Positions 47,940-59,184 of a stretch of 64,000 nt of DNA are shown piece by piece. Made by a program: the position numbers and the translations under genes. The stretch is from Angiostrongylus vasorum (taxonomy: Eukaryota; Nematoda; Chromadorea; Rhabditida; Metastrongylidae): positions 186,001 to 250,000 of the forward strand of contig JADANN010000149.1 in NCBI GenBank assembly GCA_018806985.1. The letters run 5' to 3'. How positions within the stretch are numbered: position 1 is the stretch's first letter; every line of letters starts with the position of its first letter. The notes beneath the pieces are model-generated. The model was not told the DNA's origin, ran no database searches, and saw only the letters and a list, made by a program, of their open reading frames with translations.

Positions 47940-48235
47940 TGTGAATTCAACTACAGTCTCGGCTTATCTGGGTTCAATGCCGATGTGGGGTCCCCCAGGT
48001 CAATCCCGTTGACGGGTGATTGCTGACGGCACTGATCGATAGAACTAGCCGAGAGACAGGCGAAACGAATGAGCCGCATGGTGTGGTGGCGAACGCGTTA
48101 GCTCCAGGGAAAGGTAATGCCGCGTTCGTTCCCCACCACAGACACCTGCGATCCGGAGGTCGTTGTAGTTCACTTAATACCATGCCATAAAAAATTATAG
48201 AAAGCAGATGGTAAAAGTAAACACTGAGAACCACT
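47940..48235 (+). repeat. Family C SINE, in tandem after the hairpin
   Basis: Full-length plus-oriented copy: gtgaattcaactacagtctc, cttatctgggttcaatgccg, gacgggtgattgctgacggc, gaacgcgttagctccaggga, gttccccaccacagacacct. The tail has lost the cagcatc part. No gene was seen in 48240-48785. Confidence 0.88.
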
Positions 48236-48784
48236 TAATTTTTGTAATCTGAATTCGGCCTGTTACATTGTATTCGTTTACTCAGTAAATTAATCCCGAG
48301 AATCGTTGCCATTTTGGACCTATCTGAACCATCTCTCGGTCTCCAATGATCGAAAGTCGCTGCCTGTCGTGAAGATCTGTAGAAACCCTAGCACGGCTTT
48401 CTCGAAATCCCTACCAAAGTTATGCTCTCCTAGCATTCAGCATATCACTGAAGAAAGGAGACGAAAAATCTCCAAGCTGTTGCTGCAACAATGCGAAACT
48501 AAACATTTCTATAGGCGAAGCCTTTAGGATAACCAAGCGAATGAAAGAAGTACTGAGGTCTGCATGTGATGTGAGGAAATGCCATCGTTTATGCATTACA
48601 TCGATAGAAGCTTATAGCTCTGGTCATTTTTATCGAAATAAACCATAATATTTGTCCTCATCCTATAAAAGTTCTTCCGAATGGTTCTAGAAGCTGCATT
48701 GAAACAGGCGAGAGCAAAGGCATAGTAATTTCCAATGTACTGATCTATAACTGTCTATTCTTTCCTTATAATTATTGTGGTGAA

Positions 48785-49035
48785 CTAGGAGCCGCGTTGG
48801 GCAATGGTTAGAGTTACTCCGCAATGAAAACGCGGTTGTAGGTTTGATCATCTTCTACGAGAAAACTAAGCCCTCCATCTTTTTAGGAATAGCAAATTTG
48901 CATGAGACTTGTGTGGTAGCATAAAACACTGAACTGATACATCGGTAAGCCTCCGTAACTCATTCTATAGCCTAGATACGCATTCATGATACACCCGCCA
49001 GAGATTGATCAGCAGCGAATGCTTTTTCATCATTT
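48785..49035 (+). repeat. Family A SINE, strongly diverged
   Basis: The head gccgcgttgggcaatggtta is recognisable. Later blocks catcggtaagcctccgtaac, gcctagatacgcattcatga and gattgatcagcagcgaatgc keep the family order with many substitutions. Confidence 0.7.
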
Positions 49036-50695
49036 TTTTTCCTTCATAATCACTGTTGTGTTTTACACCTAATTCTACTTCTTTTATACCACTTCCTATT
49101 CAAGATTCGTGCTCTCCATTCATTCTTTGAGACACTGCACTACAAGTAACGATGATGTTTTCTTCGATATTGGCCGCCTTCGTCACTCGGTGTCATTTAG
49201 CATCATCATCAACTCGAGAGCGCTGGGTTCACTTCTCATCATATAAGCTCCTCAAACATCTCTCTACGACACAAGTCCGTTTCCAGCGACTCGGCAAACA
49301 CTCGATTCGGATTGGAATACGGTCACAAAACTGGAATCATTTGACAATGAAGAACAATGAAATAGCTCCGAACTTTCTAAAGAACACACGCCAATTATGT
49401 TTCGCTGCTATACAAGCGATAAGTGCTAAGCGTGCACCAACCCACATTAAGTGGTGGTTGCTCTTCTGAACTAGATTGTGATACGCTTCAAATTTTGGTA
49501 TTTGTAAGTATGATGTGATGAAAGGTGTATATAAATGTTCGTACGTCAGCCCTCATGTGAATGATCTCACAGCAACTAGTCATGCGGCATTCTGAGGGCG
49601 GATGTAGGGGGAGTCCATTTGCGCCTTCCTAATGACAGAGACAGATATAAACGATGGATTGTTTGTCTTTACCGCACGAATTGACAAATATTTCATATAC
49701 GTGTATCAATGCATACATAGGTAGTAAGTATGATTAATTATATCCTACTAAGCTCTGCTACAATTGCCGCCTCACGTCGATAAAAGGAGAAGAGTTGCTC
49801 AATATCGTATCGAACAAATAAGAAACATCTGCATATGTCAATTAGGTCAACGTCTAGTTTTGGGCAGCCCGACAATCTACTGGTGAGCTAAGGAATACCT
49901 TGAGGCAGAACCCATTCTCGTTAAAGGAAGCGACAACAAGGGCTTCGTACCGTACGTCTGGCTCTTTTTAATAGTATTTCTTTTGCGAACGATAATAGTG
50001 AAGAATATCTGGCTTTTAGCAAGGCCTTATTCCTACCCTTTAAATTCACTCTCTTATTCATAGTTATGCAAGTGATGATGATAATGCAGGACGTGTGGGA
50101 CCGCTGATTCTGACAGTATCACCTGTCACATATTGTTCGCTAAGGGGCCATTAGCGTTTCCTGAAGCTGCCTTTGACATACATCGTTGTCGCTAGATATT
50201 TTTCCATTTGTTTACTAATGGAAGCACTTAACTTGCCACTAACGACAGCCGGCTGGCGTATACGTTGATGAAGCCACTTTGTGCTTGTCGACAAATTCGA
50301 TGTATATTTTACTTTTACACACTAAATATTACTCTATTAACTTTACTTTAAGTCATTTAGTGCACTAATGTACATAGGTCTGAATTCACACTACTACAAG
50401 TGAAATCGATGGAATGTTTTTTCGTTGTGAATGTGTGCTAATATCATAGCTAGCTGTTAGCGAGGCTCTTTGTTTATTTGCTGTGGTGCTGGTGGTCATT
50501 CTATTGCTTTTTGAACGCATTCAATGCCCATCCTACGTGATTACGAAGTCGTGGCAATTCGTGATTCGCTCAGATTCGTTTTTCATTCGGCAACTGTTGA
50601 CTTCACTATGCAGACGCATAGTTGTTAATCAGAGATCGACATTTCATTTACTCTTATCCGACATAGGATGATTTTTTTTGTCATCTCTAATATCT
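49036..50695. other. Repeat-poor intergenic stretch
   Basis: No repeats were recognised. The 105-codon plus frame at 49152-49469 has no motif. If the GC-rich block at 50.7 kb is a first exon, this stretch would include its upstream region. No specific regulatory element can be named. Confidence 0.4.
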
Positions 50696-50697
50696 CA

Positions 50698-50841
50698 ATG
50701 TCGTCCTCTCAGTTAGCGAGCAGACAGCCGGCTGCTGTTGCCGCATGTCGTCCGTCGATGTGCCGTCGCCTTCCGTCACCGCCGCCGCAGCCACCGCGGC
50801 CGCCGAATCGAAAGCACTTCCGCCACCTTGATATGTTGTGA
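50698..50841 (+). CDS. GC-rich Pro/Arg/Ala-rich short frame, possible first exon
   Basis: A block of about 110 bp (50725-50830) is strikingly GC-rich for this window. Two plus-strand ATGs open it. The frame from 50698 has 47 codons (MSSSQLASRQPAAVAACRPS, then Pro/Arg-rich) and stops at 50839-50841. The frame from 50745 has 28 codons (MSSVDVPSPSVTAAAATAAA, then ESKALPPP) and stops at 50829-50831. Neither has a good 5' splice site before its stop, so a multi-exon gene starting here is speculative. A CG-rich trinucleotide expansion is the alternative. Confidence 0.25.
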   Translation: MSSSQLASRQPAAVAACRPSMCRRLPSPPPQPPRPPNRKHFRHLDML

Positions 50842-50884
50842 TATTAACGACGCTTATTTCGTCTCCTTCTATGTTCTCATGACA

Positions 50885-51220
50885 ATTTACTTATTTTTTT
50901 TACTTCACATGACCTGTCATCACATTTATTGGGTGGATCCCGGCACTTCTTGCATTCGATTCGTTTTCCTCGCATTCATCGTCCACAAAGAATGGTCTTC
51001 GAACATTTCGCTTGTCGTTTCATCTGCTCCTTGAGGATTTCGTCTTCTTCATGAATGTCGTAGGGTTTTGGTCGAGTCAACTCTCGTTGCAATCTTGCGG
51101 ATGGCAGTGTTAAGGCGTTTCCACGTTGTTTGGTGGGGACGGTTTGGGAGGGGATCGAACTGGCGCCTTTAGCTTTCTGATCGACGGCATCACTAACCCC
51201 TGCTATCCCCGCTCCCATGA
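50885..51220 (-). repeat. Family B SINE
   Basis: Minus-oriented copy: forward tgacctgtcatcacatttat, gtttcatctgctccttgagg, gggaggggatcgaactggcg (B box) and a head near 51190-51220. It follows the GC-rich block by about 50 bp. No gene was seen in 51221-51985. Confidence 0.85.
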
Positions 51221-51989
51221 TGATCAGTTGATGGAGTTATGTCATGTTAACAGCATAAAACATCGAATCGTTCCGTGATACTGATCTGCGACCATCGTCC
51301 GAGGGTTCATAAAACACAAACCGACTTTCTCTTTGAATTCACTTCATTACCAATCCTCTTTTCTTTCCATTTCTTATCCCGTCATTTTCTGTCACTATTA
51401 AAACTGTGTCTAAGTTTTTCACCAGCTAAACCTATTTCTAAAGCACTACCTTACGTAGGGTGGCATCTAGTTTACATGAACATGAAGATCCACTCTGTAG
51501 TATAGCTGGACTTGATGCATTAAATAAGAATGAACATTTGAAAGTAGTGGTATAACTACTACCACCGTTTCCTCAAGCGTTGTTTAAGCAAGAAAACCTC
51601 AAGAATGAAGTTGATAGCAATAAATTTAGGACATTTATGGACGAAACTTTGAAAATCCATAATTATCACCGCGCAAAGAAGCGCCACTACAACCTCACAA
51701 AAACGCAGAGGCGTATAAGGGAGAAGTTGGAGAGCTGATAAGATCAAAGACGATAAGACCATTGGTTAGTGATAAAGATTGCGAGTTTATAGTAACTCGT
51801 CATCAGTCAGATGTTGAGATAACGAAGTAGCACCTTGAAGATGCTTCACCCTTTGGACGTCATCTGAAAAGGAATTCAAAAGTCATAACCGAAAATAGAA
51901 CAACGAGTGGGTCAAAGTGGCAAGAGTGGTTCGTTCAAAACCATCAGTAATTCCGCAGCTAAAAGTTCAATTATCGAAATGTCCTGTCT

Positions 51990-52376
51990 TATATGCGTCA
52001 TTGACACCTGACACTTGAACAGCCCGTCCTCAGTGGTTGTGCGGGTCCCACCATCTATCGGAGATTTGCTGGTTAAGCCATTGTGGTTCCCTGGAATCCC
52101 GAGGTCAGCCTAGCCAAAGTGTGTCCCAGGTCTTCACCACCACGGGCAGTCGCAGCCCTTGTGGATCAGAAGGAGATTTGCCACCGCGCGACTTTGATAC
52201 CAGGATGGTGGCGGATCCGTATTGGTTTACTCCTAGCTAGGCTTCCCGATGAAAACGCCGAACTCATTATCGGCTTGGGAGACCCTAACGAGAGGAAGCA
52301 TCCCCAGCTGTGCATCGCAGTCCGACACCCAGGAACACCTCCCAACCACGATGAGGCGGTAAATCGTTGGGAGGTA
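51990..52376 (+). repeat. Family D structured repeat
   Basis: Full-length plus-oriented copy from cattgacacctgacacttga to acctcccaaccacgatgagg and ggtaaatcgttgggaggt. It ends about 120 bp before a Penelope-like remnant. Confidence 0.88.
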
Positions 52377-52494
52377 TATGCATCATTACGTACCAAAACT
52401 CTTTAGTTATTATCCAATGATATTCACGGTTACACCCATCATCAGCTGTGTAGACGGACTAACGGATAGAATAACGTAGTTTATAAACATCACG

Positions 52495-53830
52495 CTCATC
52501 TACTTTATGAAGAACATCCCAGCCCATCTCATAAATGTCCACGTGCTCCTGGACCACCTATGTAATGAGCGTCCTAACAGCGCATACATAATGGAGTCCT
52601 TCTACGTCACCGCTCTTTATATTCTACTAAAGCGTCGAATGACTCCGCCATGCAATCAATCCTCGAATTACTTATGCAACACGAAGGAGCAATGAACATG
52701 TGTGGTTTCTGGATTCAGCAGCTTATGGCTCTCCTAAAGGAGTGCCTAAATTGTCTGATCCGGAAAATACTGCATGCAAATAAGAGGGTTGGCAATGGGA
52801 AAACGACTGACACCAAACTTGTCCATTGCATCTATGTCTAAAATAGAAGCTCCAATAATCTTTCTCCGGCCATTACATTACCGTAGATATATAGATGACT
52901 GTTTCGTCATCTGCTTCACTGAAGAAGAAATGGACAGATTTTTTTTAAGTTATTGGGCGAACAGTGACAGCATATAAAATTTACCCGAGAGACGGCGAAA
53001 GAAAATTGGCTTCCATTTCTGGACGTTCAAACTAGCCTATCCGAATACAACTATATCACGAAATGGTACCGAAAGCGAAATAGCAAAAACATACTGGTTC
53101 ATTACCTCTGTTCTCACTCTTCACACACACAAAATGTGCGCTTGTGAGAAACATGTTTTGAACAGCCACCAGTGTGTGAACAGGAGGAGAGCGCAAGTAA
53201 GAATTCTTTAAGTTGGCGCGGGAAATAGACATTTTGAACGCCTACGAAGCGGTAGCAACTGGGGATGGGTTTAGAGGAATAAGCACCTCCCTAAATGATA
53301 TATCTAGCGATGATAAGGTCCCGTTTATTATGCCATTGATTTACAACGAAATAAATAGAGCTGTAAAACGTTGCTTAAAAAGAGGGTGTAGAGAGATCGG
53401 TAGTACTGATTTCGATACCACGGAGCACTACAAGACGTCTTTTAATTTGTAACCGCCTGTATGATTCTTTATGTACAATGAGAAATTGCACAACGTGCTT
53501 TAACGGTAGAAAAGTTGATTGCATGAGTTCGAGTGCAGTTCATCTGATCTCCTGTGAAGCTTGCTGGGACGAACACATTGGCGAACTGGTTAGACCACTG
53601 TGCACTTGCATAGCAGAGCACCTAGATGGTAACCGTAAAGCTAAATAAAATACTCCGCCAGGCACAAATAGCATACATAGAGACACGATAGGTAAGATTT
53701 TATAGTGGAAGTCATCACCGTTGAGCAAAAAACCTAAAACTTTAGCGCGTAAAACCCTCGAAGCATTTTGGATAAATGCTAAGTATCTGAAAATGAACCG
53801 CGGAAAGAAATAACTCGTTATCCTGGGAGA
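52495..53830 (+). mobile_element. Penelope-like element remnant (RT and GIY-YIG)
   Basis: The RT region (about 52510-52980) gives MESFYVTALY, then IRGLAMGKRLTPNLSIA and YRRYIDDCFVICFTEEEMD, with the catalytic YIDD intact at about 52890. A frame shift at about 52700 and a stop near 52975 break it. A linker follows (LPERRRKKIGFHFW; PFIMPLIYNEINRAVKRCLK at about 53310-53390). The GIY-YIG region (about 53460-53790) gives NRLYDSLC, NCTTCFNGRKVDCMSS, AVHLISCEACWDEHIGE, RPLCTCIAEHLDG and KTLEAFWINAKYLKMNR. It is the most complete of the three copies but still broken and 5'-truncated. PLEs are thought to insert at exposed 3' ends, often near telomeres or in complex arrays. Confidence 0.87.
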
Positions 53831-53834
53831 TCTC

Positions 53835-54265
53835 GTGCGACATCTGAAACTGGTCTTCTAACGAGTCAGTCTGATCTAGTCTAGTCTAAAACGAGTCTAA
53901 CGGTCTAATGAGAGTGGCTCATTACCCTTCCATGTGACCAGTACACACTTAGTCTCCACGTGAATACTCCGTGAAAGATTATAGAAAGCGGAGAATATGT
54001 GAAGAATCTGTTTTGCTTTTAATGCGATCAAAATTTAGATATCGTGGTTTTTCTGTTGCGGTTATGGAGGTATTTGGCTAACTAGATTGCAGTTACCTTG
54101 ACCTTTCCAGGCTCTAAGGAGACGAAATCCACTGAAATGTCAGATATAGATAATAAATAGTATAATAACAAACTCCCGTGTGCTGTTTCAGAAAACAGCA
54201 GATTATTGACTAGTGCTGTGCTTAATAAAAAGTCGGTCTCCGAAATAAAAGTGGTAGTTTAACTG
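53835..54265. other. Spacer between Penelope-like remnant and SINE cluster
   Basis: No gene. It holds a short repetitious stretch (gtctgatctagtctagtcta, 53869-53915) and a ccaggctctaaggagacgaa block near 54107 that resembles the core of the 25.0 kb MITE-like element. Confidence 0.4.
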
Positions 54266-54269
54266 CTCA

Positions 54270-54580
54270 TTTGGGGTGACCGCAGTGGTTAGTAATGCAG
54301 TCCACCAAGAAACAATGCTCTGGTTCGACCCCCTCCTCAACGCTCTTTCCCAATCCAAGTTGGGAAAGCCTTATCTCGGCTATCTCAAAGACTGCAAAGA
54401 GGATCGGCTCGACCAACATTCTGTGACAGTCATAAAGAAGAGGAAATCCTCACCAGAAGTTGAAAGAAAACACGAAATGTTCGAAGATCGCTGTGGACCA
54501 TAAATGCGAAGGAAACGAATCGAATGCCAGAAGTGTCGTAATCCGCACAGTAGATGTGATGACGGATCATGTTAAATAGC
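54270..54580 (+). repeat. Family B SINE
   Basis: Plus-oriented copy with head ggggtgaccgcagtggttag (A box) and B box tctggttcgaccccc about 45 bp later. Body and tail follow: ctcgaccaacattctgtgac, gttcgaagatcgctgtggac, gtagatgtgatgacgga. Confidence 0.85.
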
Positions 54581-54589
54581 GAAATACAA

Positions 54590-55075
54590 CTACAACGATG
54601 CTGAGATATTTGCAAAACTCCGGACCGCAGGTGTCTGTGATGGGGAACGAACGCGTTATTGTCCTTTCCGGGGAGCAGCGTTCACCACCACACCATGCGG
54701 GTCCTTCGTTTCGCCTGTCGCCCAGCTAGTTCTATCGATCTCTGTCATCAGCAATCACCCGTCAGCGGGATTGATCTGGGGAAGCGCAAATCGGCAATGA
54801 ACCCAGTTAAGCTGAGGCTTTTAGTTATAATCACAATCTTAACCGTCTTATTTACTGTCTATTCTTTTTAATGGCAGGATGTATTGCGAAATATAACTTA
54901 CCGCAGGTGGCTGCGGTGGTGAACGCGTTACTCCCCGGAAAGGGCAATAGCTCATTCATTCCCCACCGCAGACACCTGCGGTCCGGGGTTTTGCAAATAT
55001 CTCAGCATCGTTGAAGTTATATTTCGCATTATACGCTGCCATTAAAAATAGTAGGCAGTAAATAAAACGGTTAAG
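54590..55075. repeat. Family C SINE pair, inverted
   Basis: A minus-oriented full copy (54590-54890) is followed by a plus-oriented copy (54902-55075: accgcaggtggctgcggtgg, gttactccccggaaagggca, ccgcagacacctgcggtccg, tgcaaatatctcagcatcgt). It has the same head-to-head arrangement as at 47.6 kb but a longer spacer. Confidence 0.88.
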
Positions 55076-55079
55076 ACTA

Positions 55080-57155
55080 ATCGTTCATTCTTATTTACCA
55101 AGTTGGCTGTAAAGACTGCTTTCTTAACACAAACTGTGTGCCATATCAGTTATCGTGATTTCTTCGTAGATCGCTTCCTTTTCGTGATCATTCACTAATC
55201 GCTTATCCACTGAAGACAACAGCAACGATAATACTCGTAACTGTTTCCTTCCTCTTCGAATATTGCTTTTTTTCTAATTTTTTCCTCCTCTTCCGTTACT
55301 TCTGCATTCGTCCGCTTCCAATTGCCTTAAAGAAGAAACTTGTAAGGTAACACATCGTGTTAGCTTACCAAGAGAGCAAAAAATCCTGTGCTGTGTTTTT
55401 TCTTTCAAATGTGTTGTTTTTCCTATTGCCTTGTCGTGTTTTTCATAGTACAACTTACTTTAATGGAGATTTCACGAACTCTCTGTGGATCATAGACCAA
55501 TCAATAAAGACGTGAATTAGTTAGGAGGCCAGATGTACGTTTCTAACGGTGAGTGCTTATTACCTTAAGTTGTTTCTTTACGAAAGAACTCGCCATCTAC
55601 TGAGAGTTTTTTTCTTCAATTTTGATATTATCCAAAGTCCTTTCTTGCCCTGTTTTCTCTCATTCGTTCTTATTTGATCAGCATTTAATAATTACATTCT
55701 GGCTTACTTCTCACACAGGTAGGAGGGGGGAGGAGCTGATATAATAGGTACGACTTGATTAGAATTCTTGAGATATTTTCACCTGTTTTCCGTTGCAAGG
55801 AATGACTTCATCCATTGGTCTCGTAGAAATCGTTGTTTTTCAGACTAACTACGATATTCTGTTTTGATATCTTGTCGAAGAATGAAATATCGTCTAAGAT
55901 TGGTATGTGCTCATTTAAACTAGCAATAAAAGCTGACTTATTACAAGTGCTCAAGTCATCTCCGTAGAGCCTTATGTCTTATTGGGAAAGCAGTTTCTCA
56001 CGACGATCATCTGATTTTCCAACTCTGAGCTTTTCCCTAGGGCTTCAGAGAACCCTGGAAAACATCGACATCGCGACTTTCTAGAACTTCTTCTGGAATA
56101 TCGATATTAAAGCTGTGTTTCCATACGTTGAATTTGTCTTTTTGTAATGTTTCTCACAAAAAGTGTGTTGTTTATAGAACCCTCAGGTAAAAGTCACTGA
56201 CGAAATCAACTTAGTACATATCCGTCCTTTTAATTCTTATGCCATTGAATGAATCTTCCGAATGCCTAGATGACTAGAAATGTCTATTCTTTGTTCCGAT
56301 ATCTGGTTATGGATTTAAAGTAAAGAATTATTTGGCTCAAATACACATAGCCCAAGCCTAAATGCGGTATCCAAACAATATGAATATGACTTCGTTAGTT
56401 CGCTCGTAAGGATATCACCAATGTGTGTTTGTTTAGTCATGTTTATTTAGCTACTTATCCTAACTGTCTGCGTACCTACTGGTTCTATTTGTTCGCTTGC
56501 TTCCTTAATTCCATTGGTGCCGACGCCTATTTTCATGTCCCTTACGGACTTGCTGGTTTTTTTGACAACGAACGATGAGTTTTTGAAAAAATAGAAGGCT
56601 TGAAGGTTATAGAACTTGGCAGAACTATAAAAGAAACTTTGCTCTATCGCTTTAAGGTATGAATGATACGTTTTCTATTTCTTGCAATGGGTTACACTGA
56701 TCCACCATACCAGTATTTGGAAGTGTTTTGCAGCGTTTGTTGTGTCCAGTTCAGTAATTTTTTTACTTTCTGATTCCATACGATAATCATGATTCGTCCT
56801 AGCGATTAAAACGAAATAGCACCAGTCAAGTCACCAGTCAATGAATTCGTCCGAAGAAAGGATTTTTTTAAATTATAAAGTGTGAACAGCAACTTTTATG
56901 GATTGCGCTTAGGTTTTATCTATATTGGACAAGCAATTGAATGAGCACAAAAATAGGTTCGAAAATTTTATTTAGCAATTTAGCCACTGAAAAGAGAGTG
57001 AACTGAGTGCAATGCACTTTGTCCACTAACTCCGCGCTTCCGTACCATACAAACGCAGTCCGGCTGCTATGCATTAAGAAGATAAAAACAACTGAAATTT
57101 GCAAGACATTCTGTTTAGGACGTGATTTCTTTTAATATACCACGATTAATTTCTG
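55080..57155. other. Long repeat-poor intergenic stretch
   Basis: T-rich on the plus strand, with no long open frame or recognised repeat. A short exon-like element occurs near 55531-55549, with an acceptor-like ggccag before ATGTACGTTTCTAACG and a strong donor-like GTGAGT after it, but no partner exon was found. Confidence 0.4.
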
Positions 57156-57159
57156 ATTA

Positions 57160-57545
57160 GGCGGTGGGTAGCACAGCGGTGGTGATGTCCGTCATCACGA
57201 TCATGCTGCTAGTTCGATTCCGTTCCGGGCTAACCAAGCCTCTCCATCCTTTCGGGGTCGGGAAATTGGTGCTGAACTTGTCTGGGAAAAAAATCGCTCT
57301 CTGAAATCTAATTGGGAACGCTCCAACCCGGCCAGCTCAGGACTTCAGGAAGAGTTGCTCGACCAGCATTCTACGACGTTCAAGATGAAATGAAAATCCT
57401 CAAGCAACAACCGAAGCCACACGTAAAAGTTGGGAGATCTTCGTGGACAGTGGATGCGAGGAAACAAATGGAATGTAAGAAGTGCTGGGATCCGCACAGT
57501 AAACGTGAAGACGAGTCAGATAAAATAAAAAAGAATAAAACTTCT
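57160..57545 (+). repeat. Family B SINE, reference-quality copy
   Basis: Full length. The A box gtagcacagcggt is at 57168-57180 and the B box agttcgattcc at 57211-57221, with the spacing of a tRNA gene. Then ctttcggggtcgggaaattg, gctcgaccagcattctacga, caagcaacaaccgaagccac, gggagatcttcgtggacagt, gatccgcacagtaaacgtga and an aaaataaaaaa tail ending near 57540. Confidence 0.93.
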
Positions 57546-57886
57546 CATTCTCATCTTCTGTAGATCACAGAACGCACTACAGCGTTTTCTCTCGTCGAGA
57601 CTGGTACTTCGAACATAAGAGCTATCAAAGTGCGTCGTCAGTTTTTGCGACTGTTTGCTTGCGTGTGTTCAAGAGTCTAAATCCCCTTCGTATTCACGTT
57701 TTTATGAGCTTAGATTCTGGGCAAATATAAAACGGAGAGAATACTTCATTAAAATTGCATGTGCCCTTGAGGTGAAGAGCAAAATCACTACTATAAAATT
57801 CTAAACTTACCAACTTTTCCACTAGCGGTCAGAATAGAAGGAGCTAAACAACGTTATATGACTTCATTAGGAGTGAAAAAAGCGGC

Positions 57887-58080
57887 ATGGAAGTAAATAT
57901 AAACTCAATTAAGCAACCTACTCGAATGGTTAGTGCAAAATTACCCCCTGGGAGTGCACTGCGATCTTTTGGTGAAAACATGTCCGAGAAAAAAATCGCT
58001 GACAATGAACGAGAATTTAATAAATCGTCGTCTTTTTATGTTATTCGCAGTCGAACATCGTCAACTTTCAGATTATCTAC
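57887..58080 (+). CDS. Unrecognised open frame ending in a SINE
   Basis: ATG at 57887; the frame runs to 58117 but the last part is a family C SINE. The peptide is polar, with blocks such as MVSAKLPPGSALRSFGENM and FYVIRSRTSSTFRLSTE, and no membrane segments. I do not recognise it. It may be chance, or an exon relic cut by the insertion. Confidence 0.15.
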
Positions 58081-58094
58081 AGAAACTATGATCA

Positions 58095-58490
58095 GTCCAG
58101 ATCGTATCCACGATTAGCCTTTCCAGGGACTCACGTCTTATCCACTGCACCACTCATGCTCTTATTCTGCCTTTTCGCAGCCGGTTTTATACCTAGTGGT
58201 GCTATTAGCAATGACCCGTTGAAGAGGATAATCAGGAGTGTACGAATCGGCGTTGAACCCAGTTAAGCTAAGGCGGTAGTCGAAATCACAGTGTATAACT
58301 TTTAACTTATCTTTTATCCTTTTACTTTTATCAGTGGTGCAGTGGGTAACACATGTACCCACGGAGGGGCTAGTCGCGGGTCCGATTTAGCTTGAGATCC
58401 AAATCCTCCAAATATCTCAGCATCATAGTGGTTGTATTTCACATAATATCACGCCGTGAAAAAAAAATATTGGGCTGTAGATAAAAGCCA
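58095..58490. repeat. Family C SINE pair, inverted
   Basis: A minus-oriented copy (58095-58320: agcctttccagggactcacg, cagcaatgacccgttgaag, gttgaacccagttaagctaa) abuts a plus-oriented tRNA-like part and tail (58333-58490: cagtggtgcagtgggtaaca, gtcgcgggtccgatttagct, caaatatctcagcatcatag). It is diverged. Confidence 0.82.
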
Positions 58491-58581
58491 CTGTGATCAG
58501 TAATGACCAGTATTTTCACTGCTAATTATTATATTATATATAATGCAACTGATTAAATTAAATTAATTATTTTACATATTA

Positions 58582-58850
58582 GGGGCGCGCGTGGCGCAGT
58601 GGCCGGAGGCACCCTGCAACACACGTGGAATCGATCCCCCGCGCCCATGGCCCAGCAAACCTTCCATCTCCCTTTAGGCAGGCGAATTGGTACCATACTT
58701 GTCTGGGAGGATAGCAGCATTGGCTCGATACATCGGTAGGCCACCGCGAGTCATTGTAAAGCCCAGATATGCATTCAATCACCTCCAAACGATGCTTAAT
58801 GAAGTAGAATTTATGGTTCAGGGGATTGATCAAAGCCGAGAGCTTTAGAG
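58582..58850 (+). repeat. Family A SINE, full length
   Basis: Head ggggcgcgcgtggcgcagtg at 58582 and B-box-like tggaatcgatcccc at about 58626. The body and 3' end are complete (gatcaaagccgagagcttta). Confidence 0.9.
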
Positions 58851-58894
58851 CTTTTAAATTATATTAACGGCCTAGTTGATGGCAAAGAATAGAG

Positions 58895-59182
58895 AAAAAG
58901 AAAACTCTCGCCATAGATCAATCCCTCAGGAATTCGCCGTGAATCCAACTCCATTAAACATCGCGGAACTCGATTATATGTATACTAGGCCCATAAATCA
59001 CTTGGTGCGCTCTAACAACATATAAACTTAGTGTTTTTATTCCTAAAGACAAGTTTGGCATGCCGGATTTTTTTGTACCGAACCTCGGTGAGATGGTGGA
59101 CTTGGTTAGCGCGTATTGTGAGTTCGAACCAATGTCCCTGCATTTGTTGCAAGGCACCTCTAACCACTGCGTGACACATCAC
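58895..59182 (-). repeat. Family A SINE, diverged
   Basis: Minus-oriented: forward aaactctcgccatagatcaa, tccctcaggaattcgccgtg, acctcggtgagatggtggac, caaggcacctctaaccactg. It pairs tail-to-tail with the 58.6 kb copy. Confidence 0.75.
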
Positions 59183-59184
59183 AC

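Noticed and set aside
57168..57230. Possible functional tRNA gene
   Set aside because: The A and B boxes are good, but no acceptor or anticodon stem pairing is evident and the sequence continues into a repeated SINE body.
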